Made by a program: the position numbers and the translations under genes
NCBI GenBank assembly: GCA_018806985.1
Contig: JADANN010000460.1
Location: forward strand, 682,001 to 746,000
DNA length: 64,000 nucleotides
Direction: 5' to 3'
From: Angiostrongylus vasorum
Taxonomy: Eukaryota; Nematoda; Chromadorea; Rhabditida; Metastrongylidae
Notes under the pieces: generated by a model
Seen by the model: the letters and a program-made list of their open reading frames with translations, nothing else
Databases searched by the model: none
Told to the model about the DNA's origin: nothing
Part shown: piece by piece, positions 35,973 to 46,789 of the stretch
Numbering within the stretch: the stretch's first letter is position 1
Layout: every line of letters begins with the position of its first letter

Positions 35973-37076
35973 TGTTCAGAAATAAATGAGCGTTGTTGAC
36001 TATAGTATTTGGAATGCCATAACCTGCTTCAAACAAGGCTTTCTTTATCAAAAACCATTTCAATCTACATAATTTTTGCAACGAGAAACAAATTTGATTC
36101 ATTCCAGTCTCATTAAAATCTCGATTAATTCGTTGAACGTGAGACCGGACGTTGTCGTAGAAGATTTGCGTTCTTTTCTGTTGACCAATGCCGTTCGTTG
36201 CTTTTGGAGTTTACGGTGCATTTCGTGGATTTGTTGGCAACACTTCTCTGCCGTAATCGTTTCGCACGGATTCAAAAAGGTGTGGTGTATCAGCACTGCT
36301 GCAGACCACCAAACAGTCACCGCAATCATTTTTTGGAGAAATTTCGGTCTTGGGATGTGCTGTGGCGTTTGATTGCAATCCAACTATTGAGATGAACGTC
36401 CCCGGTTGTCGTGCACAATCCACTCTTTGTCGCAGTCACAATTCGATCAAGAAAGCGGTCGTTTTTGTTGCGCAGAATAAAAGCGGACAACGCTTTAAAA
36501 ACTTCAATTTTTCTTTATTATCGTTTAATCAGTGCGTCACTCACTTGTCGAGTTTTTTTCCTTCCTATGAGATTCAAGTGAGTGAAAAATGTTCCTGTGC
36601 TTATGCAAGCTGTTCTGCAAGCTCTCGAACAGACGTTCGCGTGTTTGCTTCCACCAGTACCTTCAATTCGTCGTCGTCGACTTCATTGGGACGTCAACGG
36701 CCTTCTTTATCTTTGAGGTCCAAATTTCCCGCATCGGAGTTCCCGGAACCATGTTCGCACTATTGACTCACCAACACTACATTCACCCCAAACTTCACTA
36801 ATATTTCGAGATTTCTCTGCTGCACAACGACCGAGTTTGAACTCATAAAAGAAAATTTGAGGAAAAATTCGTTTATGACGTCTAAAATTGCAAAGCTTAA
36901 AAATGGTAGAAGCAAAGTTTAACTTTTGACAAAATATAAAAACGTGTTACAAAAAGCTAGAAATCGCCTTTCTCAGATTTGTAATATTGCGAGATACAAA
37001 AACACTTTAATGGTTAGAAGTACATTAAAACAATGACTATTTTGAAACGCTTATTTATTTCTGAACAACCTAATAA
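35973..37076 (-). mobile_element. mariner element with both terminal repeats, copy 2
   Basis: Terminal repeats: TTGTTCAGAAATAAATGAGC at the left (from about 35972) and TTGTTCAGAAATAAATAAGC on the minus strand at the right (about 37072). The transposase runs on the minus strand, with N-terminal helix-turn-helix remnants near 36870-36560 and the catalytic part at 36423-36099 (TVWWSAAVLIHHTFLNPCE, then QQIHEMHRKLQKQRTALVN). Broken by frameshifts, so non-autonomous. Confidence 0.75.
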
Positions 37077-37560
37077 AAGTCACAACCCTCATAGGGGTGC
37101 GCAAACCCCAACGAGCAAAGTTCTTGAGACTTTTTGGATAAACGCCAAGAACCCCTGCAATGAATAGCAGGGAGGAATTCCCAGAGGTCACACGCGATCT
37201 GGCCCCGTTTCTTCGCATCAATTTTTGCTGTGGGGTGGTGCAGTTACCAACCATATGCGACCATTATCAGCTGTTCTTCTCTTCTTCAGTGGAAGACACC
37301 TAAAAAATACAGTGGGTTTCTCGAGAAGCTGTTGATCACGTTATTACCACATAGATTTTCTTGTATGTGTTATTGAAGCGTTTGACGTAGTAAATTGTTT
37401 ATCAATATACCCTTCCAGGCTCTGAAGAAGGCAATATTGTCGAAAATTCAGCTATGTTGTGTTGCATGTAATTTTTTGTTTGGAAGTAAACATATGCTGT
37501 ATAACAACATTTTAATTGCTGAACAAGAAAACGACGAATTTATAACAAAATTCGTTCGAG
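37077..37560 (+). mobile_element. PLE 3' fragment
   Basis: Begins inside the GIY-YIG C-terminus (ACGAGCAAAGTTCTTGAG...TTTTTGGATAAACGCCAAGA), matching 25960-26100 of the long PLE. It continues to the 3' end, including a degraded hammerhead-like motif (CTGAAGA at 37422, GAAA at 37442, CGTTT at 37379). Truncated on the left at the mariner terminal repeat. Confidence 0.7.
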
Positions 37561-38102
37561 TTGAGGTTCACCCATAGACGGTCGTCAAAATCCACTATTA
37601 TTTTTGCTCTCGTTCAATATTGACTAATGATTGGTTGAACAAGCTTTAGCAGTCTGGTTTCTTTTTGCGTGATCGCGTGATCAAACCTTGTTCGATCTGT
37701 CAATGCACTGTCGAATGGAACTATAACTACCGTCATGCTTACATAACGTGTGAACGTTCCAATATTCCATTTTTATTTAAGTGAGACTTTAACATCTTGG
37801 ATTGCTAATAGCCATTCATTCACACTAATTTTTTTCTATTACACACAATTCTAAGACTACCCTAATTTTTTCGTGATAATTAGACTTAATTATGATAGGT
37901 TTCAAACAGGTACTTCGCGCTTTCGAGTGTAGGAACAACATTCGGAGATGTGATAATTGACGTAGCACCCGATAGAGCATTTGATGTTCAAGGGACGATG
38001 CTTCAAAGGCTTACATATATAATTTCGGAAGCACATAAGTATGCATCTTTGTACGCATTGGCTCTATTTGTATAGCACAGAGTTATAGAGTTATTTTGTT
38101 AG
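37561..38102. other. No gene recognised
   Basis: AT-rich; no coding or repeat signal that I can name. Confidence 0.3.
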
Positions 38103-38250
38103 GGTAAGAGATAGAGCGTTTGGCATTGATACATTTATTAGAGATGTGCCACACATTCGACTGTACAAGTCAAATGCGTCTTTGGCTTGTACAGTGGTTT
38201 TGGAGGACTACTGATGTAAAGTGCGAATAGCTGTGTCTTTCCGAAAAAGT
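38103..38250 (-). mobile_element. SINE-1 copy, head-truncated
   Basis: GCGTTTGGCATTGATACATT (reversed 3' end) then body to about 38250; the tRNA-like head is missing. Confidence 0.55.
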
Positions 38251-38295
38251 CTGCTACTAGTTTTTGGATCCTAGATTTATGAGGGTATCCCACCG

Positions 38296-38655
38296 GTTTA
38301 TCGCCACATCGTGGCTAGGGAGGTGTTCGTGGGTGTCGCGCTGCGATGTACAGTGGGGGACTCACCAGGCAAGGTCTCCCCAAGCTGAGAAGGATTCCTG
38401 CTTTTCCATCAGAAAGCCTAGCTAGAAGTAAACCAGTAACAGGATCGACCACCGTCCCTAATGCCAAAGTAGTCGCATGGTGGAGAATTTCCCTCTGATC
38501 CACGATGACTGCGACTATTTGCGGTGGTGACGACGTAGGGTAGACTTTGGGAAGGGTGACCTCGGGACTCCAGGGAAACACAATAGCTAGACCAGCAAAA
38601 CTCCTAAAAATGGAGATTATGCTAGGGCCTGCACAACCAGTGAAGGTGGGCTCTT
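38296..38655 (+). repeat. 350-bp interspersed repeat, copy 2
   Basis: Same landmarks as 53830-54195: GGGAGGTGTTCGTGGGTGTC, AGCCTAGCTAGAAGTAAACC, CTCGGGACTCCAGGGAA, and ending GGGCCTGCACAACCAGTGA. Confidence 0.7.
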
Positions 38656-39940
38656 CCATGTATCCATGTAAGGTGTATGAGGGTGTGATATATAACCGAG
38701 GCAACTGCAGAACACCTCTAACTTCTGCGCTGCACGCATTTCTTAGCTCCAATAGATAATGTAAAAATGTTGCGGTCAACTTCTTCATCGAATACTTTTG
38801 CATTTTCGTTAAAAAGCAGTAAAAGACTGTTTTTTCCTTCACGGTAGATCTAAAAAAACAAGTTGACAAAACGGCAATATTTCTGTTTCACGCATATTTT
38901 TCACAATATTTTCCTTCATGCTAGTTTGGTCTGATTATAAGCTTATTAGATAAATTTGCTTAAATGACTTCACATACGACTCATTTGCGAATTATGTTTG
39001 TTTATGTGGTCAGAACTGATTGTGAAACGCTACCAGTTTGCTAACATTTGTAATTTTCTCAGTTGTAAATGCGCTAACTAATACAAAGCTTGGTTTCCGC
39101 AGTTAAATATTTTATTTTGCGTCCTCAAATTGCAAAGACTTTCCTTTGTTAGCAATGGATTTACTCATGCAGTAATGCTTGTTTACGAGCTGATGTCAAT
39201 ATTATCGCGATTGGCGGAAATCACTCAAATCAATTTGATTTTGATTCATCTAACACAAATCGAATGAAATTTGTACAGAATGGTGGTGAGGAATTTGGAT
39301 TGGATAGTGAACATGGATGGGACACAGTCCTAGCGATTTCCTATAGAAAGACTTTTCTCAGATCTTTTTTTAAAACGAGAATATTTGTTTGCTTTCACTT
39401 CAGAAAGTCTTTATTCGGTGAAATAAAGATATCTTCTGATTAAATTCAAGTCTCAATCCTGTTCGTCAATCTGCAGAATCAATCTGCTAAAAGTCATTAT
39501 GTGCTAAAGCAAACTAAATGCGCCAAGCAGGCATTTCTAGTGGCTTTCAAATACGGGAAGTGGTTTGCTCCTTAATTTTGTATTGTTTCGTTGGATTATC
39601 TTAACTCTACTTGTTGCTAAGGCTTCTCTCATACGTATGATGCTTTTTTAAATCGTAGTATTAAATTGGCTGATAGATATTTTGGAAACATTGTCCATTC
39701 TCTTAGCTGTTCCACCCAACCCAAACTCCGCGCTGAATCTGAATGCAACGTGCCATATTCCTCCAAACCAGACATTCCAACTTATGTTTTAAAAGCTCGT
39801 AACCGTTTCTTCTATCAAGCGCTGAATACAGTTCCCTTTCTGTGCATTCGTTTCTAAATTGGCGGATTCCAAATAAAGTGAGTTCTGTTTTCTTGATAAG
39901 TGCGCACAAGAATGTTGTTTTACTCTTTATTAACAAAAAA
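38656..39940. other. No confirmed gene
   Basis: The 184-codon minus frame 38315-38869 is created by the 350-bp repeat and its flank. A 63-codon frame at 39666-39857 (+) has no support. Confidence 0.3.
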
Positions 39941-40030
39941 GCTGACTCTTCGGTAGCTTTCATCCTCTTCAGAGTCTGGAAAGGTGAAACTGACAAACAA
40001 TCTACTCAGTCGAACACCTCCGAAACCAAA
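39941..40030 (-). repeat. PLE family-2 end with hammerhead-like motif
   Basis: Minus strand: CTCTGAAGAGGATGAAAGC...CCGAAGAGTCAGC, preceded by CGACTGAGTAGATTG. The core CUGAAGA and a short GG/CC stem are present, but the second core strand is GAAG rather than GAAA. Confidence 0.45.
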
Positions 40031-40640
40031 ACAGAAAAATTCAGGAAACCAAGCTTTAAATCACTGAAAGCCAAATACCAGTGTAGCTTCTGTTATCTGA
40101 CTGCATCGTTTAGGCAACCAATCACAGGAATCCTTCAGAATGTTTCCGTCCTTCTGACCCACTTCTGCCAAGGAGCGTAAGGGCTGAAACCTGGAACCAC
40201 AATTGCATAGAAATTTATGAAGAAGACAACGCCCACTCATTCAGCATTAAAAAGGCAGATGCGGAAAAAAGAATTGAAAATTTCCGGATCGTTACCGAAC
40301 ACGCCAACAAATCTGGTCATCGCCAAATGCAGTTGCAAAGCAAATCAGTAGTATAAATAGAAGAATTACAGTAGCTCAAATGACACCTCCTTATTTGTCG
40401 GTTGGACTTTGTTGTTTACTTTCTGTTTTGACCAGATATACAAGTACAAGGCGTAAAAGTTGAGGTTCGTTTGTGCCAAAGCTAAACACTTTACCGTGGA
40501 AGTGCTAACAGTCCCATCTTGCTATTTTGCTCTTTATACTTACTTGAGCACTTGGACGGCCCATATTAACTAGATGTGCGGGCCCAAGCACATTATCCGT
40601 TCGTTTCTTTGCCTCGCAATCAGTAGGTGGTTGGATTCGA
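40031..40640. other. No confirmed gene
   Basis: A plus frame around 40200-40345 is protein-like (DNAHSFSIKKADAEKRIENF) and may be transposon-derived; I could not assign it. Confidence 0.25.
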
Positions 40641-40649
40641 GAATGCTGG

Positions 40650-40850
40650 AGGGTTAGAGTTTCATACCGTGATCTGTAAAAAAATGGCTGAGCCTTGATT
40701 CACGAAGGCGTCCACCGACCATGTTGGTGCTTGCCCTATTGGACACCTGTATCATCCTGGAGTTTACTCCACAGTTCTTTTCCTTCCATGTTTTCGCATT
40801 TCTCACAATACGACCGGTCCATCTATGTTTCGCTATCAATTTGTATTCTT
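40650..40850 (-). mobile_element. RTE-type LINE C-terminal fragment
   Basis: The frame at 40839-40654 reads AKHRWTGRIVRNAKTWKE and then NMVGGRLRESRL. This matches the pattern of the RTE protein tail (K.RW.GH..R...RW....GGRPP.R). Which RTE family it belongs to is unclear. Confidence 0.5.
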
Positions 40851-40904
40851 CTGCGCTTTACATAGATAGAATGTCAGAAAGTAGGGCTGGTATCGCATGA
40901 ATCA

Positions 40905-41392
40905 CTTGTCGTCCCGATGATCGTCGGATGAGTCGAGCGGTCGCCATTAAATCTTCTATTTCTTCCTGCCGCGTGCAAGAGTGGGTCACTGTATTCTCCT
41001 CGTTCTATGCACTTGTTGAGCATCATATCTTTTTTCTAGAGCTTTCGTGGAGAACTCTGACCATCAGATCGGTGGTCTTCCTCCAATACTCTTGACATCC
41101 CGAGAAATCCACTCACTAGCGGTTCTTGTCCATCGATTGTCGTCTACACGTGCTATGTGCCCGGCCCACATTATCTTCAACAGTTTGAGGCATTGAACTG
41201 TTCCTTGGAACTTTTTATCGTTGAAGTAGGTCGGGATTTCGAGACATCCTTTATCATTTGCGTGATACGTGGTACTGTTGTCATCGTCTCCACGACTACG
41301 CGCTAACGCTGAGTGAGCTCTCTTTCCGGCTGCGCAGCGGGTAGGGGTGATCTTTGTTCTCTTCACTACGTCATCGATGTAAGTGCTTTGAA
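40905..41392 (-). mobile_element. RTE-A 3' fragment R2
   Basis: Minus frame 41402-41064 contains DDVVKRTKITPTR, then KIMWAGHIARVDDNRWTRT and SRDVKSIGGRPP, the RTE-A C-terminal region. It continues in other frames to about 40905. Confidence 0.7.
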
Positions 41393-41699
41393 ACAAAAAC
41401 AATGCTCAATCGTTGCAATATTTCTGCTCGATGCACTACTGTTGACATTATGAGACTATTCAAGAACGGAAATGTTTAAAACACTACAGTTTAAAAAATC
41501 AAAATGTTAAAAAACATCACAACGAAGTCTTCAAGTGAAAAAAAGAATGAAAGAGAAATAAGAAAACCATCTAATCTTTTACTACGAAGGATGACCGCAT
41601 CTAGAGCAGGTGGGATGATGCCGGACGTTTCACTAGAAAGAGAAAAGCCACTGAACATTTGGACATTTCTAGGTAGAAATGCCGAGAGCTTTATCATTT
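41393..41699. other. Spacer between two LINE fragments
   Basis: AT-rich. A 17-base string at about 41680-41697 (TGCCGAGAGCTTTATCA) resembles the last bases of SINE-1 in the opposite orientation; too short to call. Confidence 0.3.
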
Positions 41700-42705
41700 T
41701 TTTATTTTTTATCACCTCTATCACCTGTAGTACCGTTGATCGTCGAGTGACTGGAGCGGTACCAGTAAATCTTCCATTTTTTTCCTATCGCGTGCAAGAG
41801 CAGGTTAGTGGGTTCTGCTCGCTCTAGGGACTCGTTGAGCATCATATCTTTCTTCCAGGCTTTTCGTGAAGAACTTTGACCATCGCGTCGCTGTCTTTCT
41901 TGCAGTGCGTTTGACATCTCGAGGAATCCAGTCATTAACGGCTCTTGTCCATCGGTTGCCATTCAAAGGCGTTACGTGTCCTGCACACATTATTTTCGAC
42001 TGCTTGGCGTATACAACGACATCTTTGATTTTTTGATTGTTACGCAGGTCGGAGCTTCGGATCAGTCTCTTTAATTGCGTGACACGGGATACTCCTAGCA
42101 TCGTCCTTTCGACTGCGCGTTCAATAAAGCTGAGTGATTTTTCATCCTGTTTAAGCAGCGACGGGGCTTCTGACGCACAAGTTAACGCAGCAAGTACCGT
42201 TGAGTCGAAAAGGTGGGCGCGGAGTCGGGTGTTCTTGGTCCTCTTCACTACATCCTCGATGCTCTTGAAAGCTCCCCAAGCCGCTCGTTTCCTTCTGCTC
42301 AACTCTGGAGCTAAGTCGTTCAACATGTTGATATCCCGACCTAGATAGACGTAACTGGAGCATTCAGAGAAATTCGTTCTGTTGAGCGTGAGTGGGGCAT
42401 ACGAAAAACCAATCCGTTCCTCATGAACATCGTTTTGGTGAGATTTAGTCGAAGGCCAGTCTTTCCAGAGGCTTTCTCAAAGTCAGCCAGCATTCGTTCC
42501 GCTTGGCTAATGTTTGGTTTTATAAGGGGCCATGTCATCAACTAAGCGAAATTGGTGTAATTGCCGACCATCGACTTTCACGCCTATACCATCCCATTCC
42601 AATGTTTGCATGACGTTCTCGAGTGACGCGGCAAATAATTTTGACGAGATGGTATCGCCTTGAGTTGCTCCTCTTCTGATGTCGATGTTAACATCGTTGT
42701 AGAGT

Positions 42706-42716
42706 GGTGATATCTT
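42706..42716 (+). repeat. Target-site duplication, left copy
   Basis: GGTGATATCTT, identical to 43806-43816, flanking the nested PLE; the uninterrupted LINE has one copy at this position. Confidence 0.8.
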
Positions 42717-43119
42717 GTTCCGAAGAACGACTTTCTATTAACCTCGTCATTGGATTACAAATCTGTTGTTCTGTTTTTTACAGCATTCGCGAGGTTGTTA
42801 TTCAGCACACCTTTACTTCCTTACAAATATAACACATACAAAAAATCTGAACAATAATCACACGATCACCGCCTTCTCGAAAAACCCACCATTTTTTTAT
42901 CTGCTTTCCACCAAGGAAGAAGAGCCGCTTAGAGTCGCATATGGTTGATTACTGCACCACCTCACATCAAAAATCAGTTCTGAAATACAGAGCTAGATCA
43001 CGCGTTGTCTCAGGGCATTCTTCCCTGCTATTCATTCTCGAATTTTTGGAATTTATCCAGAAAGCTTCGAGAAATTTGCTCGTTGGTGTTTTAGTCTCCC
43101 GTGCGATGATAGCGACTTT

Positions 43120-43506
43120 TTACATCAAAATCCCTTGTTTTGATTTTCGTTTGCTGTCTAGGTGATCTTTTATGCGGATATATAAAAGCCTGCCCGTTTC
43201 GCCGATATATTCGTCTCCGCAAGTACTACAAGAAATCAGGTATATCGTGCCTGAACTCATGCAGTCATCGTCTCTGCCGTATGTGCAAATTACGCTATTT
43301 GGTGTTTCACATAGACGGTCATACAGGCGGTTACCAACTAACTGACGACGTAGAGTATCCGGTGGTATTTCAACTATCGCTACCGATTCCTCTAGATCTG
43401 CTCTTCTTAAGCATCGCTTTATCGCTACACTTATACCATCGCTAATGAAGGGCAAGATAAACCGGATTTTTGTTTCGGGCAAACCCTTTGTTTTGGGGCG
43501 TCGCAC
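43120..43506 (-). pseudogene. PLE linker and GIY-YIG endonuclease (truncated)
   Basis: A 128-codon frame. Linker: FILPFISDGISVAIKRCLRR and AIVEIPPDTLRRQLVGNRLY. Cys-rich segment: CETPNSVIC. GIY-YIG: GTIYLISCSTCGDEYIGETG, then RLLYIRIKDHL. The GIY and YIG tyrosines and the Arg of the helix are intact, making this the best-preserved endonuclease in the window. The RT is missing upstream and the domain ends early. Confidence 0.8.
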
Positions 43507-43690
43507 TCCTTTTAAACTTATCTCGCGGGGTTACTATTTCATAGCCATTGGAGATGGCTATTTCCCCGAGCCAATTTGCGTGATTCTTCCTTTAGTTCCC
43601 CTATTTGTGCACAAAACTGTGGGTTCTTCGAGAAGCTGGTGATCCTGTAATTATTGTCCAGATTTTCATCTTTCTGCTTGCGTTGTTGAA

Positions 43691-43760
43691 GCGTTTGACC
43701 TAGTAAATTACATATTCGTGTACCCTTCCAGGCTCTGAAGAAGGCGATACTGCCGAAACG
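43691..43760 (+). ncRNA. Hammerhead-like ribozyme motif, best copy
   Basis: CTGAAGA at 43735-43741, stem II GGC/GCC closing GATACT, GAAA at 43755-43758, and stem III CGTTT (43692-43696) with AAACG (43756-43760). Stem I would lie between 43697 and 43734 and is only partly paired near the core. It sits in the plus-oriented terminal end of the nested PLE, antisense to that element's endonuclease. Confidence 0.5.
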
Positions 43761-43805
43761 TCAGCTACCGTTGTGTTGTATGTGTGATATTTGTAAGAAA
43801 GTAAA

Positions 43806-43816
43806 GGTGATATCTT
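43806..43816 (+). repeat. Target-site duplication, right copy
   Basis: GGTGATATCTT; see 42706-42716. Confidence 0.8.
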
Positions 43817-45226
43817 TGGTTGTAGAATTTTGGTAAAGCTCACGAAGAATCTTTACGTACTGAGAAGGGACTCCTTGACTATCAAGGGCTTCCATGGCTG
43901 CTTCTATACCAACTGAGTCAAAGGCCCACTTTAAATCGATGAAAGTGAGAATAACTCTGCCTGTTTATGGTGGTTCTGGCACTTTGGTTTTTGAATTTGG
44001 CGGCCTTTTCTCCTTTGCGCGAGAAATAGAATGTTGCGCGAAGGAGGCGATGGTCTGATCCCGTGTAGAATTTGGGAGAACAGCGACATCGGTTAGGCGA
44101 AACCTTCGGTTAACTATGATGTGGTCTACTTCGTTATGGGACTCTCCATTGGGAGACTCCCACGTCCAGCGTTGAGGGTGGAGCTTCTGGAATTGCGAGT
44201 TACCATGGATGGTCTTGGTCGCCATGATAAACTCAGATAGCCGCTCATGCTATTCGCTCCATACTCTCCGTGGATCCCAATGTGACTTTCTTCAGACGTT
44301 CTTCTTGGTCCAATATTGTCTCCAACGACGACCTTGAAGATTATATGGTCTTCTCTGTAGAACATCTCCAAGTCCATACAGAACGCTTCGCCTACTTCTT
44401 CGTCATAGCTCGACATTGGAGCGTAAACGACGAAGATTGTGAAAACCAGTATTGATCCACATCTTTTAAATCGTAAACGTCCGATTCAACAGATCTTCTT
44501 TGGTGTCATAAACGGCGTTGAATGGGTGGCGTCCTTTCGTCTCGGCCAGGCTAATGACGTCGTACCTTATCCTTCCTGCTTGCATGATCAAGTCTTCTAT
44601 CGAGGACTCGGATGCAAGTGTACGTGCATTGTAGGTACAGATCGTCACCTTAGTTTTTCGCGATCCAGACAGCTTCCATTGACTCTGAGATTTCAGCAGC
44701 CTTTCCGTACTCGTCCCACCCAACGCTGCCGAATTGGGGGGTTCTTTCGGGGTCAGAGGAATTAGGGCTCGTTACTTTTACTGTGTTTAGAACTTTGATG
44801 CCCACGTATAGCTTGCTGGGCTCTAAAAGTGGGTGCTGGGTATGCTCACGCGTAGTTTGCCAGTCTCTCCTAGAATGGATATAGAGCTTATTTGTTGGAA
44901 GCAACTTCTAACCGCCTCCCCCTATACTTCTCTGTCACATGATTGCAGGCTTTTGGCCGAATTGATTCGTAGGATACAATCAGCGTAAACTTGAACGCAC
45001 CCACACACGCGTGCGTGAATACGCCTTGTAAATACAAAAAGTACGTGCCAAATCGGCGCATCAGAAACAGGGAGTCCATCCCTGTATCCAGCTTCGTCTC
45101 AAGGAACCTATCCGCCACGTGGGGACGGGCCACGTAGCCTCGCCACTTATCTGCTCAGAGATCCCTCATATGAGGAAGCTTCGTGGCCTAACCTCGGTAA
45201 TTAAATAAAATTGTTGACATTACAAA

Positions 45227-45374
45227 GGTTAGTAAAGGTATCTATTTCGGCTAACGTTTCGGCCTATTCGTCTTCATCAGAGGAGATGATCCAAGTCGGT
45301 GGTCCACAATTATTCTTCCTCTGAGGAAGACGAATACGTCAAAACGTTAGCTGGAATAAATATTTTTACCAACC
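45227..45374. repeat. Palindrome with hammerhead-like motif in each arm
   Basis: Arm 45227-45284 and the inverted arm 45317-45374 match along about 58 bases with a 32-base loop. Each arm contains the module CTCTGA(T/G)GAAGACGAAT...(C/A)GAAACGTTAGC or a close variant. The minus-strand arm keeps CUGAUGA and GAAAC. The arms could fold into a long hairpin. It may be a small foldback element derived from PLE ends. Confidence 0.6.
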
Positions 45375-46230
45375 TCGCGTAAGCTTAACAATTTGAGAAG
45401 ATGTTAAACAGCAAGTGTCAGAACAAATCACCTGCAACCCATCTCTATAAGTGTGTTATGTCCCTTTGCTCGTCAAGTAAAAAAGGAACAATATCGTATG
45501 TTTTACAAGCGAAGAAAAAACTACACATGCATTATGTAAGGCATATAGTGTTCAATTTTCAATCAACAACCCTCTGTTATTTTTTTCAGCATCGGTACGA
45601 TGAATCGTCGATAACGTTCGGAACGAATAAATGTCGTAGCAATAAAGAATTTACGAAATAAGCCAGACTTCGTTATCACAAAAACAAGTAGATGTTGATA
45701 CCATTGCGGTTGCAAAGTTGACAATCGAAGCGCAGTGTGGTACAGAGGATATAGGAAGCACATTCAAGAAACACAGCAAACTCACGTAGAAAAAACTAGA
45801 GAACGAATAGTAATAATAGTAAAATTGCTGAAAAATGAAGTGAAAGAAATGAAAGTGCTAAGGTCACCACAACAGTTCAAAGTCTGTTCATCTAACGAGA
45901 CCTTTCTAGCAGCACCGAAGAACTGACTTGGTGGCAGGGTACTGATTTTCATCGGAAAGGAGACGGACGAGTTGTGCTGTTATGGCAGCCGCAGAAAAAA
46001 TCGCTCGCATTCGATAGAACCAACCACGAAATACGGTAGCGGTGCGTTACGGATTGAAGCAATATAGTGAAACGAGAAACCAGTTGAACGCATGATTACC
46101 CCCTTTAACATATTAGCGGCGATATCGATTTACTTCAATGTGTGTGATGTATAAGCAATGGCCACCTCAGTGTAAACTGGCATAGCTCAGTTCAGATTGA
46201 AGTTTGTTAATTGTACAGCAGAGCCTCACT
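45375..46230. other. No confirmed gene
   Basis: Frames at 45401-45661 (+) and 45735-45926 (+) lack support. A minus frame near 46100-45990 (FHYIASIRNAPLPYFVVGSI) is protein-like and could be a downstream exon of G3, but splice sites are unclear. Confidence 0.25.
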
Positions 46231-46516
46231 TTAAAGTGAAATATTTTTAACGTGGATGAACTTGAACAAGCCCGCTTTCCTTATGCAACAAATGACGGTG
46301 TTCTCCAGGATACCGTTGTTTCTTGGAGGTTGTGCATTTGCCTCTGTTCGTCCTGAATGACGAAGAATGCTGGTCGAGCCCGATTCTTCCTGGAGTACTT
46401 CATGTAGCTGTGTATTCTCACGTGAATCGAAAGGAATGAGCTGCTTATGTAAGTTTAGTACCACATTCCCCGGTGGGATTTCCGACTTGGTAATTCCGGC
46501 GGAGATCGAATCAGCA
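46231..46516 (-). CDS. G3 candidate exon 2
   Basis: Begins after ACATGCACAG; its first base completes an Arg codon carried from exon 1 (CG + T). It encodes ADSISAGITKSEIPPGNVVL, then NLHKQLIPFDSRENTQLHEV and LQEESGSTSILRHSGRTEAN, and stays open to TAA at 46231. A donor at 46313 (AACG/GTATCC) is an alternative end. Polar, protein-like, unknown family. Confidence 0.33.
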
Positions 46517-46562
46517 CTGTGCATGTGGCGAACAGTATTGCTAGCACTGCCCTACTTGTTAC

Positions 46563-46729
46563 CGCGCTATTACATCAATGGAGAAATTTTCATCAGTTGT
46601 CGAAAAAACCATCCATCTCAGTGAATCTGCTAAGCGTTTCACCACCTCACACTGTCCAAATGGGACCAGTTCACTAATAGTTAGACTAAGAATGATTTCG
46701 GAATATTGCATTGTACCAACACGCGGTGT
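46563..46729 (-). CDS. G3 candidate exon 1
   Basis: After acceptor CAAGCTCCAG, or from the internal Met at about 46712, the minus strand encodes MQYSEIILSLTISELVPFGQ, then CEVVKRLADSLRWMVFS and ENFSIDVIA. It ends at GCG CG/GTAACA (phase 2). The 46-base intron to exon 2 is typical of nematodes and keeps the frame. No family recognised. Confidence 0.33.
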
Positions 46730-46789
46730 CTGGAGCTTGTATATGTTGTATGTAGGATAAATCAGCATTGCCGCAGGAAAGCGCGGCAA

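Larger units (their letters stand above)
42717..43805 (-). mobile_element. PLE nested in RTE-A, inverted terminal ends
   Basis: The coding part is on the minus strand (43506-43120). The right end (about 43615-43805) is a PLE 3' end in plus orientation with a hammerhead-like motif, and the left end (42717-42905) is the same kind of end in minus orientation. The insert therefore has inverted terminal PLE ends, consistent with the pseudo-LTRs known in this class. Length 1089 bp, lacking most of the RT. It clearly postdates the host LINE. Confidence 0.8.
41700..45190 (-). mobile_element. RTE-A LINE copy R3, split by a PLE
   Basis: Minus strand: 5' region 45190-44740; endonuclease pieces 44723-43965; an internal deletion of roughly 900 bases joining endonuclease directly to RT near 43960; RT continuing to 43806. 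The nested PLE occupies 43805-42717, and RT plus C-terminus resume at 42716-41700. It ends with CTACAGGTGATAGAGGTGAT and an A/T-rich tail. The C-terminal part (42326-41805) has a 173-codon open frame (MLNDLAPELSRRKRAAWGAF). Confidence 0.85.

Noticed and set aside
38315..38869. 184-codon minus-strand gene
   Set aside because: Open frame produced by a 350-bp repeat and its flank; other copies of the repeat do not keep the frame.
41680..41697. Eighth SINE-1 copy in opposite orientation
   Set aside because: Only 17 bases match, too short to exclude chance.
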